In this document: positions 35,276 to 47,429 of the stretch, in pieces | Layout of the letters: each line of letters starts with the position of its first letter | Position numbering within the stretch: the first letter of the stretch is position 1 | Origin: Eremomyces bilateralis CBS 781.70 | Taxonomy: Eukaryota; Ascomycota; Dothideomycetes; Eremomycetales; Eremomycetaceae | Reading direction: 5' to 3' | DNA: 64,000 bases | NCBI RefSeq assembly: GCF_010015585.1 | Contig: NW_022985099.1 | Span: 130,403-194,402 of the forward strand | Made by a program: the position numbers and the translations under genes | Notes under the pieces: model-generated | Databases searched by the model: none | What the model was told of the DNA's origin: nothing | What the model saw: only the letters and a program-made list of their open reading frames with translations

Positions 35276-35486
35276 ACCATTGCGGAATTTGAAGGCAGGA
35301 CAGCTTCCGGTTTGATTTAGCGATGGTGTAGGGAGCATATTCGAATTTCGGGTCTTGATGTCTCGCAGCGTTCCACTGGATCGGGACTACTCCGTACAGT
35401 ATGGTATTTACACTTTTTTCTGGATGTGCCGTCTCCATCTCCCAACGAATTGCTCAGATTACCTCAGTCCGTTACCTGGGTAATAT

Positions 35487-35723
35487 GTACTCCACAGGCG
35501 GGTAGTCAATACAAGCGAGCGGTCAAACCTAACCACGAAACACCCGTGAGCCAGGATATCGGGTTGAAACATGTCTTCCAGGTCATCCAGTTATTACAGA
35601 TTAGTTTTTCTAGTTATCGGAATTTCATATAATTAGGGCGTTGTAGAGATATCTGTAATTGAAGTGGTTTGGTTTGGCTGGGGCTGACCGCTCGCTTGTA
35701 TTGACCACTCGCTTGTGGAGTAC
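35487..35723. mobile_element. MITE-like element with 39-bp terminal inverted repeats
   Basis: The ends 35487-35525 and 35685-35723 are inverted repeats matching at 36 of 39 positions; all three differences are transitions. The core ends in CTCCACA...TGTGGAG and is flanked by TA on both sides (35488-35489 and 35721-35722), as expected for a Tc1/mariner/pogo-class target duplication. Each end carries two near-copies of a subterminal unit ACAAGCGAG(C/T)GGTCA. The interior of about 160 bp has no coding capacity, so it would be a non-autonomous DNA element moved by a transposase elsewhere. The family name is not known to me. Confidence 0.7.
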
Positions 35724-37358
35724 GTTATACTGTAGTTAATTAACTTACTGAGTATCTACTATTGACCAAGCGGAACCCTCCCTGAAAATAAGGCCGTGTG
35801 TTGAGTAAACCACAACGTTATCCCCGTATTACAGTGATTCCAAACCAACCGGACTCGGCGTCCTCGGGCTCAGGGCCCAGCCATGTCAAATCACAAATCA
35901 GACCACACACCCAAAGTTCTCGGCCAGGATTCGGCAGCGTTGATGATCTGCATTATCTCTAAGGGGCAAGAGTTCATTCCGACATGTTATATTTGAACAT
36001 GGGGGCAGCTTTGCCAGCGCAAGCATGCAGTGACGCGGATTAGTGATTTGAACAATTACTAGACTCGATAACCACTCACCAGAGCCCAAAAAAGCCACTG
36101 AATTGAATCGGTCCGTGTGGCGCGATATGGACGTTTAGTCGTTTAAATGTGTGCCTTGGAAGTACCTAGCACAATGCACACTGATGCAGATGCTCATCCA
36201 CCATCGCTAGGCTCCAGCGTTTTTGTCGCGATGCAGCGCAATTGAGCAAATGGGAGGCCCGTTTCGAATACAGGAACGCTTGATAAGCACGACAAATGTG
36301 CGCAATTCGTCCACAAAATGCCTTCGGCTTGCTGCATCGATAACTTGATAGTTGATAGTGTCAAGTGTCGCCTGGCTGGCTCTATCACGTCCGAGTGCTT
36401 AATGGAGTAATAGATAATGATTTTACAATCTGAAAATCGCCAGGGCTTCCTCGAGGCTCAAGGAGGGCATACTCCATGTAATGAAAGGTAAGCAGCAAGC
36501 AGCCTGCGTATTCGGTAACAAAACGCAGCGACCAGGCGACCAGCTGGGGATGATGTACGTAAATAACTGGACACGCGTCTATTTGAAGACTTACCGCAAT
36601 TTTCGCCTAATCGAAAGCCGCGAGGTCATTCATAGCGTGAGTGTGAAAATGGAAGATGTTGCGAGCTCACAAAGCCGTGACCAGTTCGAAATACGAAAAG
36701 GGCGTTCGGTCCTTGAGCGATCTGATTTGACGATGCGGCAGCTCACCCACAACCCAGTCGGGCCTTGACGCCAGCACGGGTTCGGAAGCACTAAGATGTG
36801 CTGGAGATCTGGAAGGCCCTGGGGCCGAATCTGCATATTCGATGAATAGCGGAGGGCACAGACGGGAGTCGGGATGGACCATTCGTCCGCCGGGATTTGT
36901 ACGCGTCGTCCTGAAGAGGCTTGGATAGCCTGAATTCGGCTTAGAAAAGTAGCAAGCAGCAACATGCATCTCGGAGTTACCGCTGAGCTGCGCGGAGATC
37001 ATCCAAATCTCCAAGACCTTGGTAGATGCGGGACGAAGTAATGACAAGCACTGCCAAAAAAAAAACAGCTTACATTTTGGACTATCCTGCCGTTTCTATT
37101 CGGAGTAAATGATTAGGCCAAGCAGTGTCAGGTGCTCCAGTGACAAACCGCCAATTTAGTACCTTGCTCTCGAATTGTATCACTGACAAAAGTCCAGATG
37201 GTTCGAGGAGAGAAGTGAGAACAAGGACCAGGCTTTCAAATGGATCCTACATTATTACTTCTCACTGCTGTCATATCGAGTTGCTGACCGATAAATACCT
37301 CGTAACCATCCACAGCCACCGTTTAGTTACGTCCGTACCCGTACCTGATCAAATATTA

Positions 37359-37402
37359 GGCTAAGTAGCGGCCGCTGATAGGCTAAGTAGCGGCCACTGA
37401 TA
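37359..37402. repeat. 22-bp tandem duplication, two copies
   Basis: Two adjacent 22-base units (37359-37380 and 37381-37402), each starting GGCTAAGTAGCGGCC and ending CTGATA, differ at one base (G or A, a transition). A partial third start, GGCT, follows. It could be the end of an old transposable element or a simple slippage duplication. Confidence 0.6.
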
Positions 37403-38753
37403 GGCTTTAAGAGTGCTCATGGCAAATGGACAAAGCAGCGATCGATTGAAAGCGTTCAGGTCCTCAGCCCTGGTAGTCTCTCAGATTATTAAGTTCGTAG
37501 GAGTGTCACTAGTATACCCATTCAGGGTGTTCACATATTGGAATTTGGATGATTCATAATGTCGGGCGAAGCTATCACCGACCCCATGTCTTAAATGGGC
37601 CATCGGTCTGGTTAACCGGCCGAGCGTCATCGAAAACTCCCTAATTATTTCGATTACTGTGGTTCTTCAACCGTTCAACGTCAAAAGTCATTAAAACGTC
37701 AATTCTTCACCCTGTCAACGCGCCAATGAAGCACTAATTACATCGGTTTGACCTCGACAAGACGCGTCGATTACTATCCCGTCCACTCTTAAGTCCGCGG
37801 GGTCCGTGGTGTCCTTGTGTCCCTCCAACCTCCAAGCGTCCAAGTTTATTATGCATAACAGCCGTGGCGCGGTGGGACGAGATACCTTCTTGATCAAGCC
37901 CCCAAGCCTGACGTTTTGATCTTCGTGTCTGATGAGGATCAAAAATAGCCAGCCGTCAGCACCTCGGGGTGCCTCTGCGATGATCTCCATGGGACATGAG
38001 TCTACTGTGTATGGTCAGGATTTGAGTTTCGCATGGAGACCTGGTGGGATTACGGGTGGCACAGTTTAGGGCGGAAGACTGCCGGATTTCCCGACTCTCG
38101 GGGTTATCGCCGCCGGTCCAGGAACACAATTCGGATGGACGACGGAGCAAGAATGCAACCTGCTCTCTAATACAAATTACAGGCTGCTTACATCAACAAC
38201 GGGCCCACTGTTGAAGAAAAAAAGGAAGCGGAATGACCAAACCCAGAGGATTTCGTTCACATCCCCAGGGCTGACAAGAGGCAGAGGGCCACAAGCGCAT
38301 GCTCGGCCCCGTACACTGCTAGGGCTGTCCCCCGGCCCTTGTCGATTTGCTGCCGATTGCCCGACTGAGGCTTCACTGGGTGATGATGTGGACGAAACGC
38401 AAGAAATACCGCTCCTCACTACTGCTGCCGTCCACTCAGCATTATTTGGTGAATTAGGGTTGTATTACCCATCATGATTCCGCCCTGCACTCTATGTCGG
38501 CCCATCATGTCATACACCCCCGTTGCATCGTCCCTGGATATAAGAACGTCGTTATCCCCAGTCACACAATTGATAATCTGTTATGAGCCTCAATTCGGAC
38601 TTCCCCAGATCGATCGTGTGTTGTTTGATTCGTCTTTGATTGTCTAACTTGGCCCTGATATACTTTGAATTGTCGCTCTGCTATTCAATATATATTTTGA
38701 TATTTTAGTCCACGCCGCTTGATATTATACTGGCACATCTGATATCGAGCACG

Positions 38754-39800
38754 ATGTCCACCCCACAGAGGCAACCCTCAATGTCCGCGGACGAGGAAAA
38801 TGGTCGAAAGCGAGTCGGTAAAGCGTGTGACCGTTGTAGACTCAAAAAGTCAAAGGTCAGACTCATCTGTCTCGCTCCTCCAAAGTCATGACTGACATTC
38901 ATTATTTAGTGTGATGGTGCGACCCCCTGTTCACGATGCAAAGCAGACAACGCTATCTGTGTCTTTGGAGAGCGAAAGAGGGTACATGACAAAGTCTACC
39001 CTAAAGGGTAAGACATGTTCGGCCAAAGACTTGGATATTGTTTCTAACTTCACTTTAGCTACGTTGAGATGCTGGAACAGCAACAGGCGCAGCTAGTCGC
39101 CGGCCTCCGAGAGCTGTACCACCGCCTTCAACCGGGCTGTGAACGACAAGCCTGGCCAGGGGCACCATTGGAGACGCAAGAGAATGGACATCCTCTCACC
39201 CACGACATCCTCGAGCGCCTGGACCTTCTCTACTTGCGGATAGAAGGTGGCCCAATTCCAGATGGCACATTCGAGGACGATCCGGCCAAACTGCAGCAGA
39301 AAATGGTTCGAAACGGGTCTAGACTAGTCAAGCGCCGCGGTTCGGTCTCATCGGATTCATCCCACGATGTCAGCCCCTCAACATCCACCTTCGATACACC
39401 GCCAACAACGAACCTAAGTTATAACGATCATTACTCAGGAATGCCGCCAACACCACCAGCGGTGCATCGCAGTCCATTCATGCGGCAAACGGAGCTGCCG
39501 GCGAAGAAGATGCGAGGAGCACAGTTCGGCATGCCTCTGCATCAACCGCAGGTGGCCATCCACACAGCGGTTATGAACAACGCGCCGGCCATCCGGAACT
39601 CTCTCATGAATCAGACAATGGAAGAAGACAGTGAGTTGTTCGCGCAGATGGACAGCTCGATATATGACGGTGCAGCTCTCATGGCCCCGTTCAACGGCTT
39701 TGGGATCCCAGCACCGACCACCATGGCGATGGACTGGTCGGACCCGAGCGCCGATTTGGACTTCGGCAGTTTCATCCAAGCTGGTCGAGGAACGGTGTAG
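38754..39800 (+). CDS. Zn2Cys6 transcription factor, 313 residues
   Basis: Three exons: 38754-38855, 38910-39007, 39059-39800; introns of 54 and 51 nt (the second with a CTAAC branch site). The N-terminal binuclear zinc cluster is CX2CX6CX5CX2CX6C (CDRCRLKKSK, then CDGATPCSRCKADNAIC), split by the first intron at the usual place. A short linker (VFGERKRVHDKVYPKGY) and a dimerisation helix (VEMLEQQQAQLVAGLRELYHRL) follow. The rest is Ser/Thr/Pro-rich and acidic, likely an activation region, ending DWSDPSADLDFGSFIQ. There is no fungal-specific middle homology domain, so it is a short member of the class. The zinc cluster and following helix resemble proteins annotated as FCR1-like (fluconazole resistance) regulators; that is from memory and not certain. 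The target genes are unknown. Confidence 0.88.
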
Positions 39801-42030
39801 AGCCTATCACGGGCGACATCAAACCAACGATTACTCCCAGGATCAGCCATTCAATCCTGGTGGCACGCCTGGACTTCGGCACAGCACTTCGCTGGCCGAC
39901 CCGTCCAGTATGAGAGGAGAGGGAGGAGGCTAATATTTGCAACATGCTTCACTTCACCACTCCGGCTGTGGACTTTACGTGACTACGTTTAAGCGGGCGC
40001 AGGGGAAGGATCCCTTTGTTTCTATTCATGGGCGTTCAGGCATATATTGGGTTCAATAGACGGAGGGCCTAAAGAGAAGGGCGATCCTTCCATCCAGGAA
40101 CTTTCTTTTCATGTTGCATGAGCGGCACCACTGTCGATACCATTTGCAGTCGAGTTGTGAGATGTAATTCCGAATATTCACCAACCTCAACTCTTCACCC
40201 TCGACTTTCTTCATTGCCGTGAGTAAATCATGAGATGATCAATGGCCCAATTATCAGACCCTGATATGACACGCCCACGGCCCATCCTAAATTCTAGACC
40301 ATATGAGCAGATTGTTTCCTTATCCCTTAAGGACTCTTCATCATCATGGGATAAGCATTCGGCAGCCTACATGCTGCATCCGTGAAGGCCTGAACGGGTC
40401 AGCACTGAGATCAGCTCAGGGACCGGCAAGCAGCCTCACAGGCTGAACATAGCAAGGCCCAACCTACCGGTATTGGGCTGGATATTAGGATCCAAGGGGT
40501 GGGTACCGCGGGATTGTACCGCAGCCAAGCCGGAATTACTTTGAGCGAACATTAGAATTTTCCATTCTTGGCGAATCTAAGAGAGTCTAATCGCGCTAGT
40601 TAGTTCTGGAATTTGGATATCCCCGGGCGACGAAGTTGTGCAATTGTTGCCTTGCTGCGATTAGGTAAGTGAATCGGAAAAACCACCTCCAATTCACCAC
40701 CTCCGCAGTGACGACTGTACTCTCCTAATGTGAGGCTATAATGTTTGATTTTCACTTTCCTAGTCCCTTTTGTATTGCGCGATTAATACTCTCTCCTTCC
40801 GCATGTTACGGCACAATGCCTCCCTAAGCAAGCGGAGATGTCGACTAAGCGATTCGGCCATTTCTCGCGAGCGAGCCAGGTTCCTCCACTGATTTCATGG
40901 GCCAGTCATAGAACTCTGATGCCCGTGTTAATGTTCGACGGACAGTCGCGCTTCATCTCCGAATCCTCGATCGGCTTCCCCAGAGCTGCAGTCGTTCGAT
41001 GCGCAGGGATTCATGGTTGGTTTGACATGTTGGCCATCAAGGTTCGGGAAGAGATCCAACGGATCGTGAATCCAGGGATCGTTTACTCTCGCACGCTGCC
41101 TCCATGGACTTGTCCAAGACTCACGGATTTCCGATAGATGTTGTCGGTGATGCTGCGAACTTTGAGGAACGGCAATCTCCTGACGGGCGTGACATTTTCA
41201 ATGTTGACTAGGGCTCTGTGCGACGTCAATCTCACGAAACAATTTCATGTACTTGAACTTTTGGATGAGTGATGATTTCTCATATTGCATCATACTTAGC
41301 CGTAGACAGATTCTCGAACACAGGTCGATTGCTTGTATGGGCCGTATAGGTACTCTGTAACCCCCAGATTCTACTTGTCATTTACGAGTGTACTGTTGTA
41401 CTCTATCTTCGAACCCCGTGTGTAGGTGTCAACTTCTGGAAAACTGGTGAGCTGCCGAGTTAGAGCTCTGATTTGAATTGAAACAGCTCCGATCGTCATG
41501 TGACGACGGTTAAAGAAGTGCAACCACGTGTTTGAGTCCCCCAATAGTAAACACAAAGCGATAGCCGATGGGAGCTTGTCTTGTCCCCAGACTCCTAGGA
41601 GATCCTGTGTTTGACACCTCGATGCCTAGTATTGGGCGGTCGCGTATTTGTTATTTGGAAGTCACTGTAGTGTCTAGGTCGGTGCTGAAGATGATAGGAT
41701 GAGCAACTTTTCGCGGCGTGTGCTGTTTGCTATCATCGCGGTCGCGTCACTATTTGTACTGTTCAGGTAAGAGAGCAGCTCCAGTCTTCTGTTCAAGATC
41801 GTCAATTTAGCCGGAGTCCAAAACCACGGCACTTCAACCGCCTGTCAGAAAGTCGACACGGTAACCTCAATTCTACATGTTAAGACCCTTTTAATTCCCA
41901 TTTCTGATCGCTGTCCCCTCGAACATCTCCTTAAACTGTGCAATAACTTGCGAAGTCTCGCGGGTGAAGAAATTGTACGGATATCCTGATCTCATATAGC
42001 TCCTTCAACCTGCAGTCAACAATCTCGGAA
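39801..42030. other. Gene-poor intergenic region
   Basis: About 2.2 kb holding the 3' flank of the transcription factor and the upstream region of the aldose epimerase. The 40838-41137 plus frame (99 residues) is unrecognised. A micro-ORF with a membrane-anchor-like N-terminus is listed separately at 41699. No RNA gene or clear repeat seen. Confidence 0.4.
41699..41883 (+). other. Possible short ORF with signal-anchor-like N-terminus
   Basis: ATG at 41699 encodes MSNFSRRVLFAIIAVASLFV and then LFR: a basic start and a hydrophobic helix, like a type II membrane anchor. Unspliced, it stops at once. With a GTAAG donor at 41767 and the TTTAG acceptor at 41812 it continues for 24 polar residues and stops. 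It could be a remnant of a glycosyltransferase-like stem, a leader ORF of the downstream epimerase, or chance. Very uncertain. Confidence 0.2.
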
Positions 42031-43096
42031 ATGGCATCGCAAGATAAGGCAGTGGCAGAGTTCCTGCCACTCGGCGCAATCATTCGAACGTTTTTGGTTG
42101 ATGGCCAAAACATTGTTCAGAACTTCGAGAAGACGGATGAGTACAGGCAATACAATGTGCCGCATTTCGGAGAGACCATCGGCCGGGTTGCGAATCGAAT
42201 CTCTGGCGCAAAGATCAACAGTCTGAACAGCCAGTCATACGAATTGGCTGCAAATAATGGACCGAATAGTCTCCATGGTGGCCCTACGGGCTGGGGAAAG
42301 AGGGTCTTTACTGGCCCCGAAGTCGACGACAAAGGGCGAACGGTCTTCCGTTATCGAAGCGCAGACGGCGAAGAAGGCTTCCCTGGAGCCGTGGAGCTTC
42401 GGGTCTATTACACTGCAAGCACTGAGAAGAGCAACGGCAAGGAAACCAGTGTTTTGGAGATTGAATATGAAGTTGAAATGGTGGGAAATGAAGCGGAAGA
42501 GAAAGACATCACAGAGACTGTGGTTGGGATCACAAACCACAGGTATTTGACCCACCATCGTCTGTACTTTGGCCTCGCTAACAAAGTAAAGCTACTTCAA
42601 CTTGAACTTACCGAACTCTTCCATCGCCGATACCGATGTCACTCTCGCGACATCGCAACACATGGTTGTCGACGATACAAGCATCCCTACCGGGCCGATT
42701 GAGTCCTATCCTGGGATATCCGCCAACAAGCCTTTCAAACTCGGGCCAACCGATCCTGACATCGATCATTGCTTCATTCTGAACGAGGACCCCTCCTCGG
42801 TCCCGATCGATACGCGGAAGCTCCCCCTACAGCGCCTCATCCATGCTCGGAATCCGGAATCGCGAATCAACCTGGAAGTCCACAGCACCGAGCCGGCCTT
42901 CCAGTTCTATACCGGCAGGTATATCGACGTCCCTGCAGCAGGAACACAGCCCGCCCGTGGCTCGCGGAGTGGATTTTGCGTGGAGCCCAGTCGATACGTC
43001 AATTCGATCAATGTTGACGAATGGAAAGGGATGGTGATCTTGAAGCGCGGACAACAATATGGGAGCAAGATCGTGTACAAGGGATGGCGCGAGTGA
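42031..43096 (+). CDS. Aldose 1-epimerase (galactose mutarotase), 338 residues
   Basis: Exon 1 42031-42542, intron 42543-42591 (49 nt, GTATTT...AAAG, with GCTAAC branch site), exon 2 42592-43096. The joined product has mutarotase landmarks: FGETIGRVANRISGAKI; NSLHGGPTGWGKRVF with one catalytic His; NHSYFNLN across the splice junction with the second; DPDIDHCFIL with the Asp; and SGFCVEPSRYVNSIN with the catalytic Glu. It interconverts alpha- and beta-anomers of aldoses, mainly in galactose (Leloir) metabolism. No signal peptide is seen, so it is likely cytosolic, unlike some secreted fungal relatives. The first ATG of the exon is taken as start since the conserved FLPLGA strand follows soon after. 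Confidence 0.92.
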
Positions 43097-44863
43097 AGGA
43101 ATCGTCTAAACGTGTATCTCTCCGGAAACCTATCTTGAGATGATCATGGAAGGGAATCATTATCCGAGATGAGAAATACGCTCCCTGTTACGTTACTGCA
43201 AGTCCAAATTAACTAGTTAGTAGCTGTGTTAATTATTAGTAACCTCGGGTCCGGGGTAATGATGCCACTACTGCAAGCTCAGTCATGCATGCAGAATTGT
43301 CGCACTGGAGCCGCAGGGCGCAGAGTCACGTTGTCACATAAGCAGTCCATACGCTTCTTGAATGGATTTCGTTCAATGCATATTAGTGATAGGTATCAAG
43401 TCTATCAGTGGACAGGAATACAGAACACTACGTCATATCCAGTTGCCGAAGATATCAGGATCAAGGCTCTTCGACTTTCACAACTGTGCATAATTGCTAT
43501 TTGCATATGATTTTAGCGGAGAACAATAATTTTCTGGTAGCATATCTGTCGGGAGCTCGGAATGGATGCCGGCATGCCGAGCGTGGAGCTCAAAATCGTC
43601 GATTCCATTGTTCATCGTCACATCAGTACCTTATTGATGCTTGATTTGCAAGTTCCCCTCTTGGCCAAGATAAAGGTTCAAGCCGTTCATGCTGATTGCT
43701 GCACCATCGAGTCACTGGTGTCTTGGCTCGTATAACTTCCTGCTCGGGCATATCCCGGAGGCCGGAGATGCGCAAAATGGGTGCGCGAATTTTCGGTCGC
43801 GTTAGATAATCATCGCCTCGTGTCTGGGGCGGCTGATGCGGGCCCTAAATAAGTTCCCGCCGAATGGAGCAACTCGGTGATAGGATTTCGAAGTCAAGCT
43901 ACAAGTCCGGCTTTCATTGGGTATGAGGAACTACAACGGTGATCCGCATGCCGATATGTACTCCTTCGGGCGAGACTGATGTCCGATCGTCCGCTCCGGT
44001 ATCGATGTAATTTTGACCCTCGTCAGACGGTATTCCTAGGTAATTCACCTTCTTGGTTTTTTGCATTCCTGAAACTTGGACGAGATGGTTTCATCGATTA
44101 TCTTTCGCTGTCCTTTCCCGTTTTGCCAGTTTGGTGGCTACAAAACCTAGGGTGCGAATAACCTCAGCCGCCGGGACTTCGCCCTCTAGGAACGCCGACC
44201 TTATGCAAACTGAGTGCTTAGTCTTCACAGGAGCAAAGCTCTTTTAAGTATTTGAATAGCCTGCGAATGTTCCTAATCAACGCTTCTGTCGCCTTCTCAT
44301 CTATATCCACGGTATCTCCTGTGAAACTACGTCGATGATATCCCCGAAATCCCGTGTACCTATATGAAGGCCATAGCAGCCACTGCACGGTAAAGCCGTC
44401 GGTCCTTCGAGGAGTATGATGGTAAATGTCGCTATTTTCGATTATTTGGATCATGAATCAGCCATATTCGACGCAACAATTATAAAAATTATCGTTGTGA
44501 TTGTGAATGACAAAGTTTTTGACGTCCAGTTGCCTTCGTAAACAAAATTGGAGCAGAGTAAACAAATCAGATTCACTGTTTGGTATGAGTAGGTGCATAA
44601 TGTTGTACGGCGGACATTAGAAACCAAAGCTGCAGTCTGTGGAGCCGCCACTTTCACTTCAAGATTCGCGTCTTCAGATGTACAGGACGCGTCTTACAAC
44701 CATCGTAACCATCTGATCTGTCTATCTCATGGTAACATCACTCACCTTAAGAATCCAATGGATTTCCCTTAGACCTCCCTTCTTCCCTTCAATATCGTCG
44801 TTACTTTAGCCTCTGCACACACCCTGTTTGGCGGTGTTATGCGAGACTTCATCCTGTCTCATC
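43097..44863. other. Gene-poor intergenic region
   Basis: About 1.8 kb between the epimerase stop and EXO1 start. No supportable gene, and no TIR or repeat of note. Small frames (43226-43510, 43979-44161, 44218-44454) are unrecognised. The right end (about 44750-44850) is pyrimidine-rich and forms the EXO1 promoter. Confidence 0.4.
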
Positions 44864-47429
44864 ATGGGCGTTCAAGGTGAGAGAAGTCATTTCAGATGGG
44901 CCAGTGCCTCTTACTTACGGATCTCAGGGTTGCTTTCGTATCTGGAAGATATTTCAAAGCCAGTGTCGCTCAAGAACTTTGCTGGTCAAACAATCGGTGT
45001 TGATGGATATGGCTGGCTTCATCGCGGCGCAGTTTCCTGTGCAATTGAGCTAGCGCAAGGCAAGCCTACCAACAGGTATGTTTTTCACCGCTCTCAATCG
45101 ATCTGCTGTTAGATTCCTGGATGCAGTCTACTTATCGACCTTTTAATTCAACCAGACACGCTAAAATTGATCCAGATATGTTGACTTCTTTATGGGTCGC
45201 GTCCGGATGCTTGAGCATTTCGGTATCAAGCCGTACATTGTCCTCGATGGAGATTATCTTCCCAGTAAAGCAGGGACTGAGCTTCAACGTTCAAGTTCCC
45301 GTGAGAGTTCAAAGAAAATCGGCCTTGAGCTGCTAAAAGTCGGTCGCTCTGCACAAGCATTTCAGACCCTTCAAAAGGCCGTAGAGGTGACTCCTGAAAT
45401 GGCCCGTCTTGTCATTGACGAGCTCCGGCGATGTGGTGTCAGCTATGTCGTGGCTCCATATGAAGCTGATTCGCAATTGGTGTATCTCGAGAAGAAAGGC
45501 CTCATATCCGCTATTCTCTCCGAGGATTCCGACATGCTCGTCTTTGGTGCTAAGGTTCTCCTCACCAAACTCGACAAGTTTGGGGGCACCATTATGATTC
45601 GCCGTGAGAAATTCACCGCATGTCGCAGACTGAGCTTCGCAGGATGGACCGACAATGAGTTTCGTCGGATGTGCATTCTCTCTGGATGCGATTACTTGGC
45701 CAACATGAAGAACATGGGTCTCAAGAATGCCCATGCAATGGTCCGAAAGCACAAGAGCATCGATCGAATCATCCGTGCGATCCAGTTCGATGGGAAGTTT
45801 AAGGTCCCTCCTGGTTACCTCAAGTTGTTTGACCAAGCGGAGAAAACCTTTCTTTATCAGCGGGTGTTCGATCCGAAAACGAAGCAACTTGTGACTTTGA
45901 ATGACCCTACCCCAGACTTTGCTGATGAAATGGAGGGGCTCCTATACATCGGACCCAAGATCGACAATGAAACAGCTGCCGGCATTGCTCTTGGGGAACT
46001 GCATCCTCATAACAAAGGCGAATTGAAGCCAGCACCAGCACCTGTGAAGCCTCTGCAGCGATTTAACACCCCTAAACTCCGCACTGACTCCGGTCCGCCT
46101 GGTGGAGACCCACCCATCACGGACTTCTTTGCGAAGAAGCGCATTCCACTCGCGGAGCTCGACCCTAACACGTTCGCTCCAACGCCAGAACAGGAAGCAC
46201 TACTTGCCAGAGCCCGAAATTCCGAGTGGAATGGCTACGAAGCACCTGTGATATCGAGCAACTCTCTTCGAACACGTTCGGCTCCGATAGTGGTCCATCC
46301 TTCGCAAGAGAACATCGACCCGAATGTTTCAAGCCGTAGGACGGCATCAGCACCGCTAAGCATTGCTAGAAATAGTCGAGGACTGCGTGCTGGTCAACCT
46401 CTTGCCGAGATCAGTAATTCTGCGGCAAAAAGCGATCGGGACCCAAATGCTGCCCATACGACCGCCCGTTCTACAATTAGTGGGCCTGCTTCCAAGCGAC
46501 AGCGATTATGCTCGAACAGCATTGATGGCGCAGCTGGCCCGAGTCCCAGAACCTCCACAGGGACTAAAAATGAAGGACGCAGCAAGTTCTTTGCTCCGAA
46601 ATACGACGATCCCCAGATCACATCGAAGATCGGGGAAGATCATACGACCCAGGACGAATGCGCAGCTCCCAACAATCAAAGTGCTAATGTCTCGGTCTCA
46701 TTTACTGAAAATATCGAGGGAGAAAACCTGGGCATCCGCAGCAAGAAGTTCTCTGCTGCTAAAAGCAGAAAGTCCTCCATGAAGATTTACCTTGATGATC
46801 TCAAATACCATCCTGTTGCTGAGGGCGGTACGATGGCTATGAAGTCCGGTCAGACCCCGGCCGATGATGGTGCGATGAAGCGTGGGCGCAGCGGTTCTAT
46901 CAACGCGGAAAAGAAGACAATTGCATTTACCCCACAAGCAAAACCTAAATCCAACCTCTACGGTGTCCGACGCTCGGTTCGAGATTCTGGTATCGGGTTC
47001 TCACCCATACATAATACACCGAAAGCCTCCGGATCCTCCAAGGTCTTCAGTCGAGGAATGAACTCCGGCACGAGCTCTGCGATCAAATCCCCAACAACGT
47101 CCAGGAAACATTGTCGAGCCGGATCGGAAATCAACGGTGCAACTTGGGATGAGGTCGGGCCGCGTGTCGTGGTGCTGCGAAGCGACGACAATATCCAACA
47201 CGTTGAATACCGGCCAATCGGTCTCTCCGCGAAGAACGCCGTTATGAAATCCAGCCCCCCGCGAGTTAACCAGGGCAGCGAGGACTCCCTGCTGGTTCAC
47301 GACAGCCAGAGCGAGTGCGGCATGTCAAGCGATACGGAGGGTTTGTGTGCGGCGTCGCCAAGCCGACATGCGAAGGTCCGCGTGGTTGACTTTCAAGCGT
47401 TTCGATTCTCCTCAAGCCATGCGGCCTAG
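44864..47429 (+). CDS. EXO1: Exonuclease 1 (EXO1), FEN1/XPG-family nuclease, 804 residues
   Basis: Exons 44864-44876 (13 nt, MGVQ plus one base), 44928-45075, 45176-47429; introns of 51 and 100 nt. The N- and I-nuclease regions carry the metal-binding acids: D30 in VDGYGWLHRG, the DGDYLPSK aspartate, YEADSQLVYL, SEDSDMLVFG and SGCDYL. A helix-hairpin region (ANMKNMGLKNAHAMVRKH) follows. EXO1 degrades 5' ends at mismatches, double-strand breaks and stalled forks. The C-terminal half (about 350-804) is disordered and Ser-rich, with a PPITDFFAKKR segment that resembles a PCNA-binding (PIP) box lacking the leading Gln. The acceptor at 45175 is chosen because the frame then reads RYVDFFMGRVRM, as in the family; a nearer AG breaks the frame. 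Confidence 0.95.

Larger units (their letters stand above)
35276..38753. other. Gene-poor region with MITE and tandem repeat
   Basis: About 3.5 kb without a supportable gene. It contains the inverted-repeat element at 35487-35723 and the 22-bp tandem duplication at 37359-37402. Its right part is the long upstream region of the Zn2Cys6 regulator. Open frames such as 36630-37047 (minus) and 36481-36768 (plus) lack family features; old decayed elements may be present but cannot be named. Confidence 0.45.

Noticed and set aside
40838-41137. 99-codon plus-strand frame as a gene
   Set aside because: No family likeness, no splice extension and no signal or membrane feature; within chance expectation for a 2-kb gap.
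41395-41425. Second B-box-like sequence (CTTCGAACCCC)
   Set aside because: No matching A box upstream and no acceptor-stem pairing; not a tRNA.
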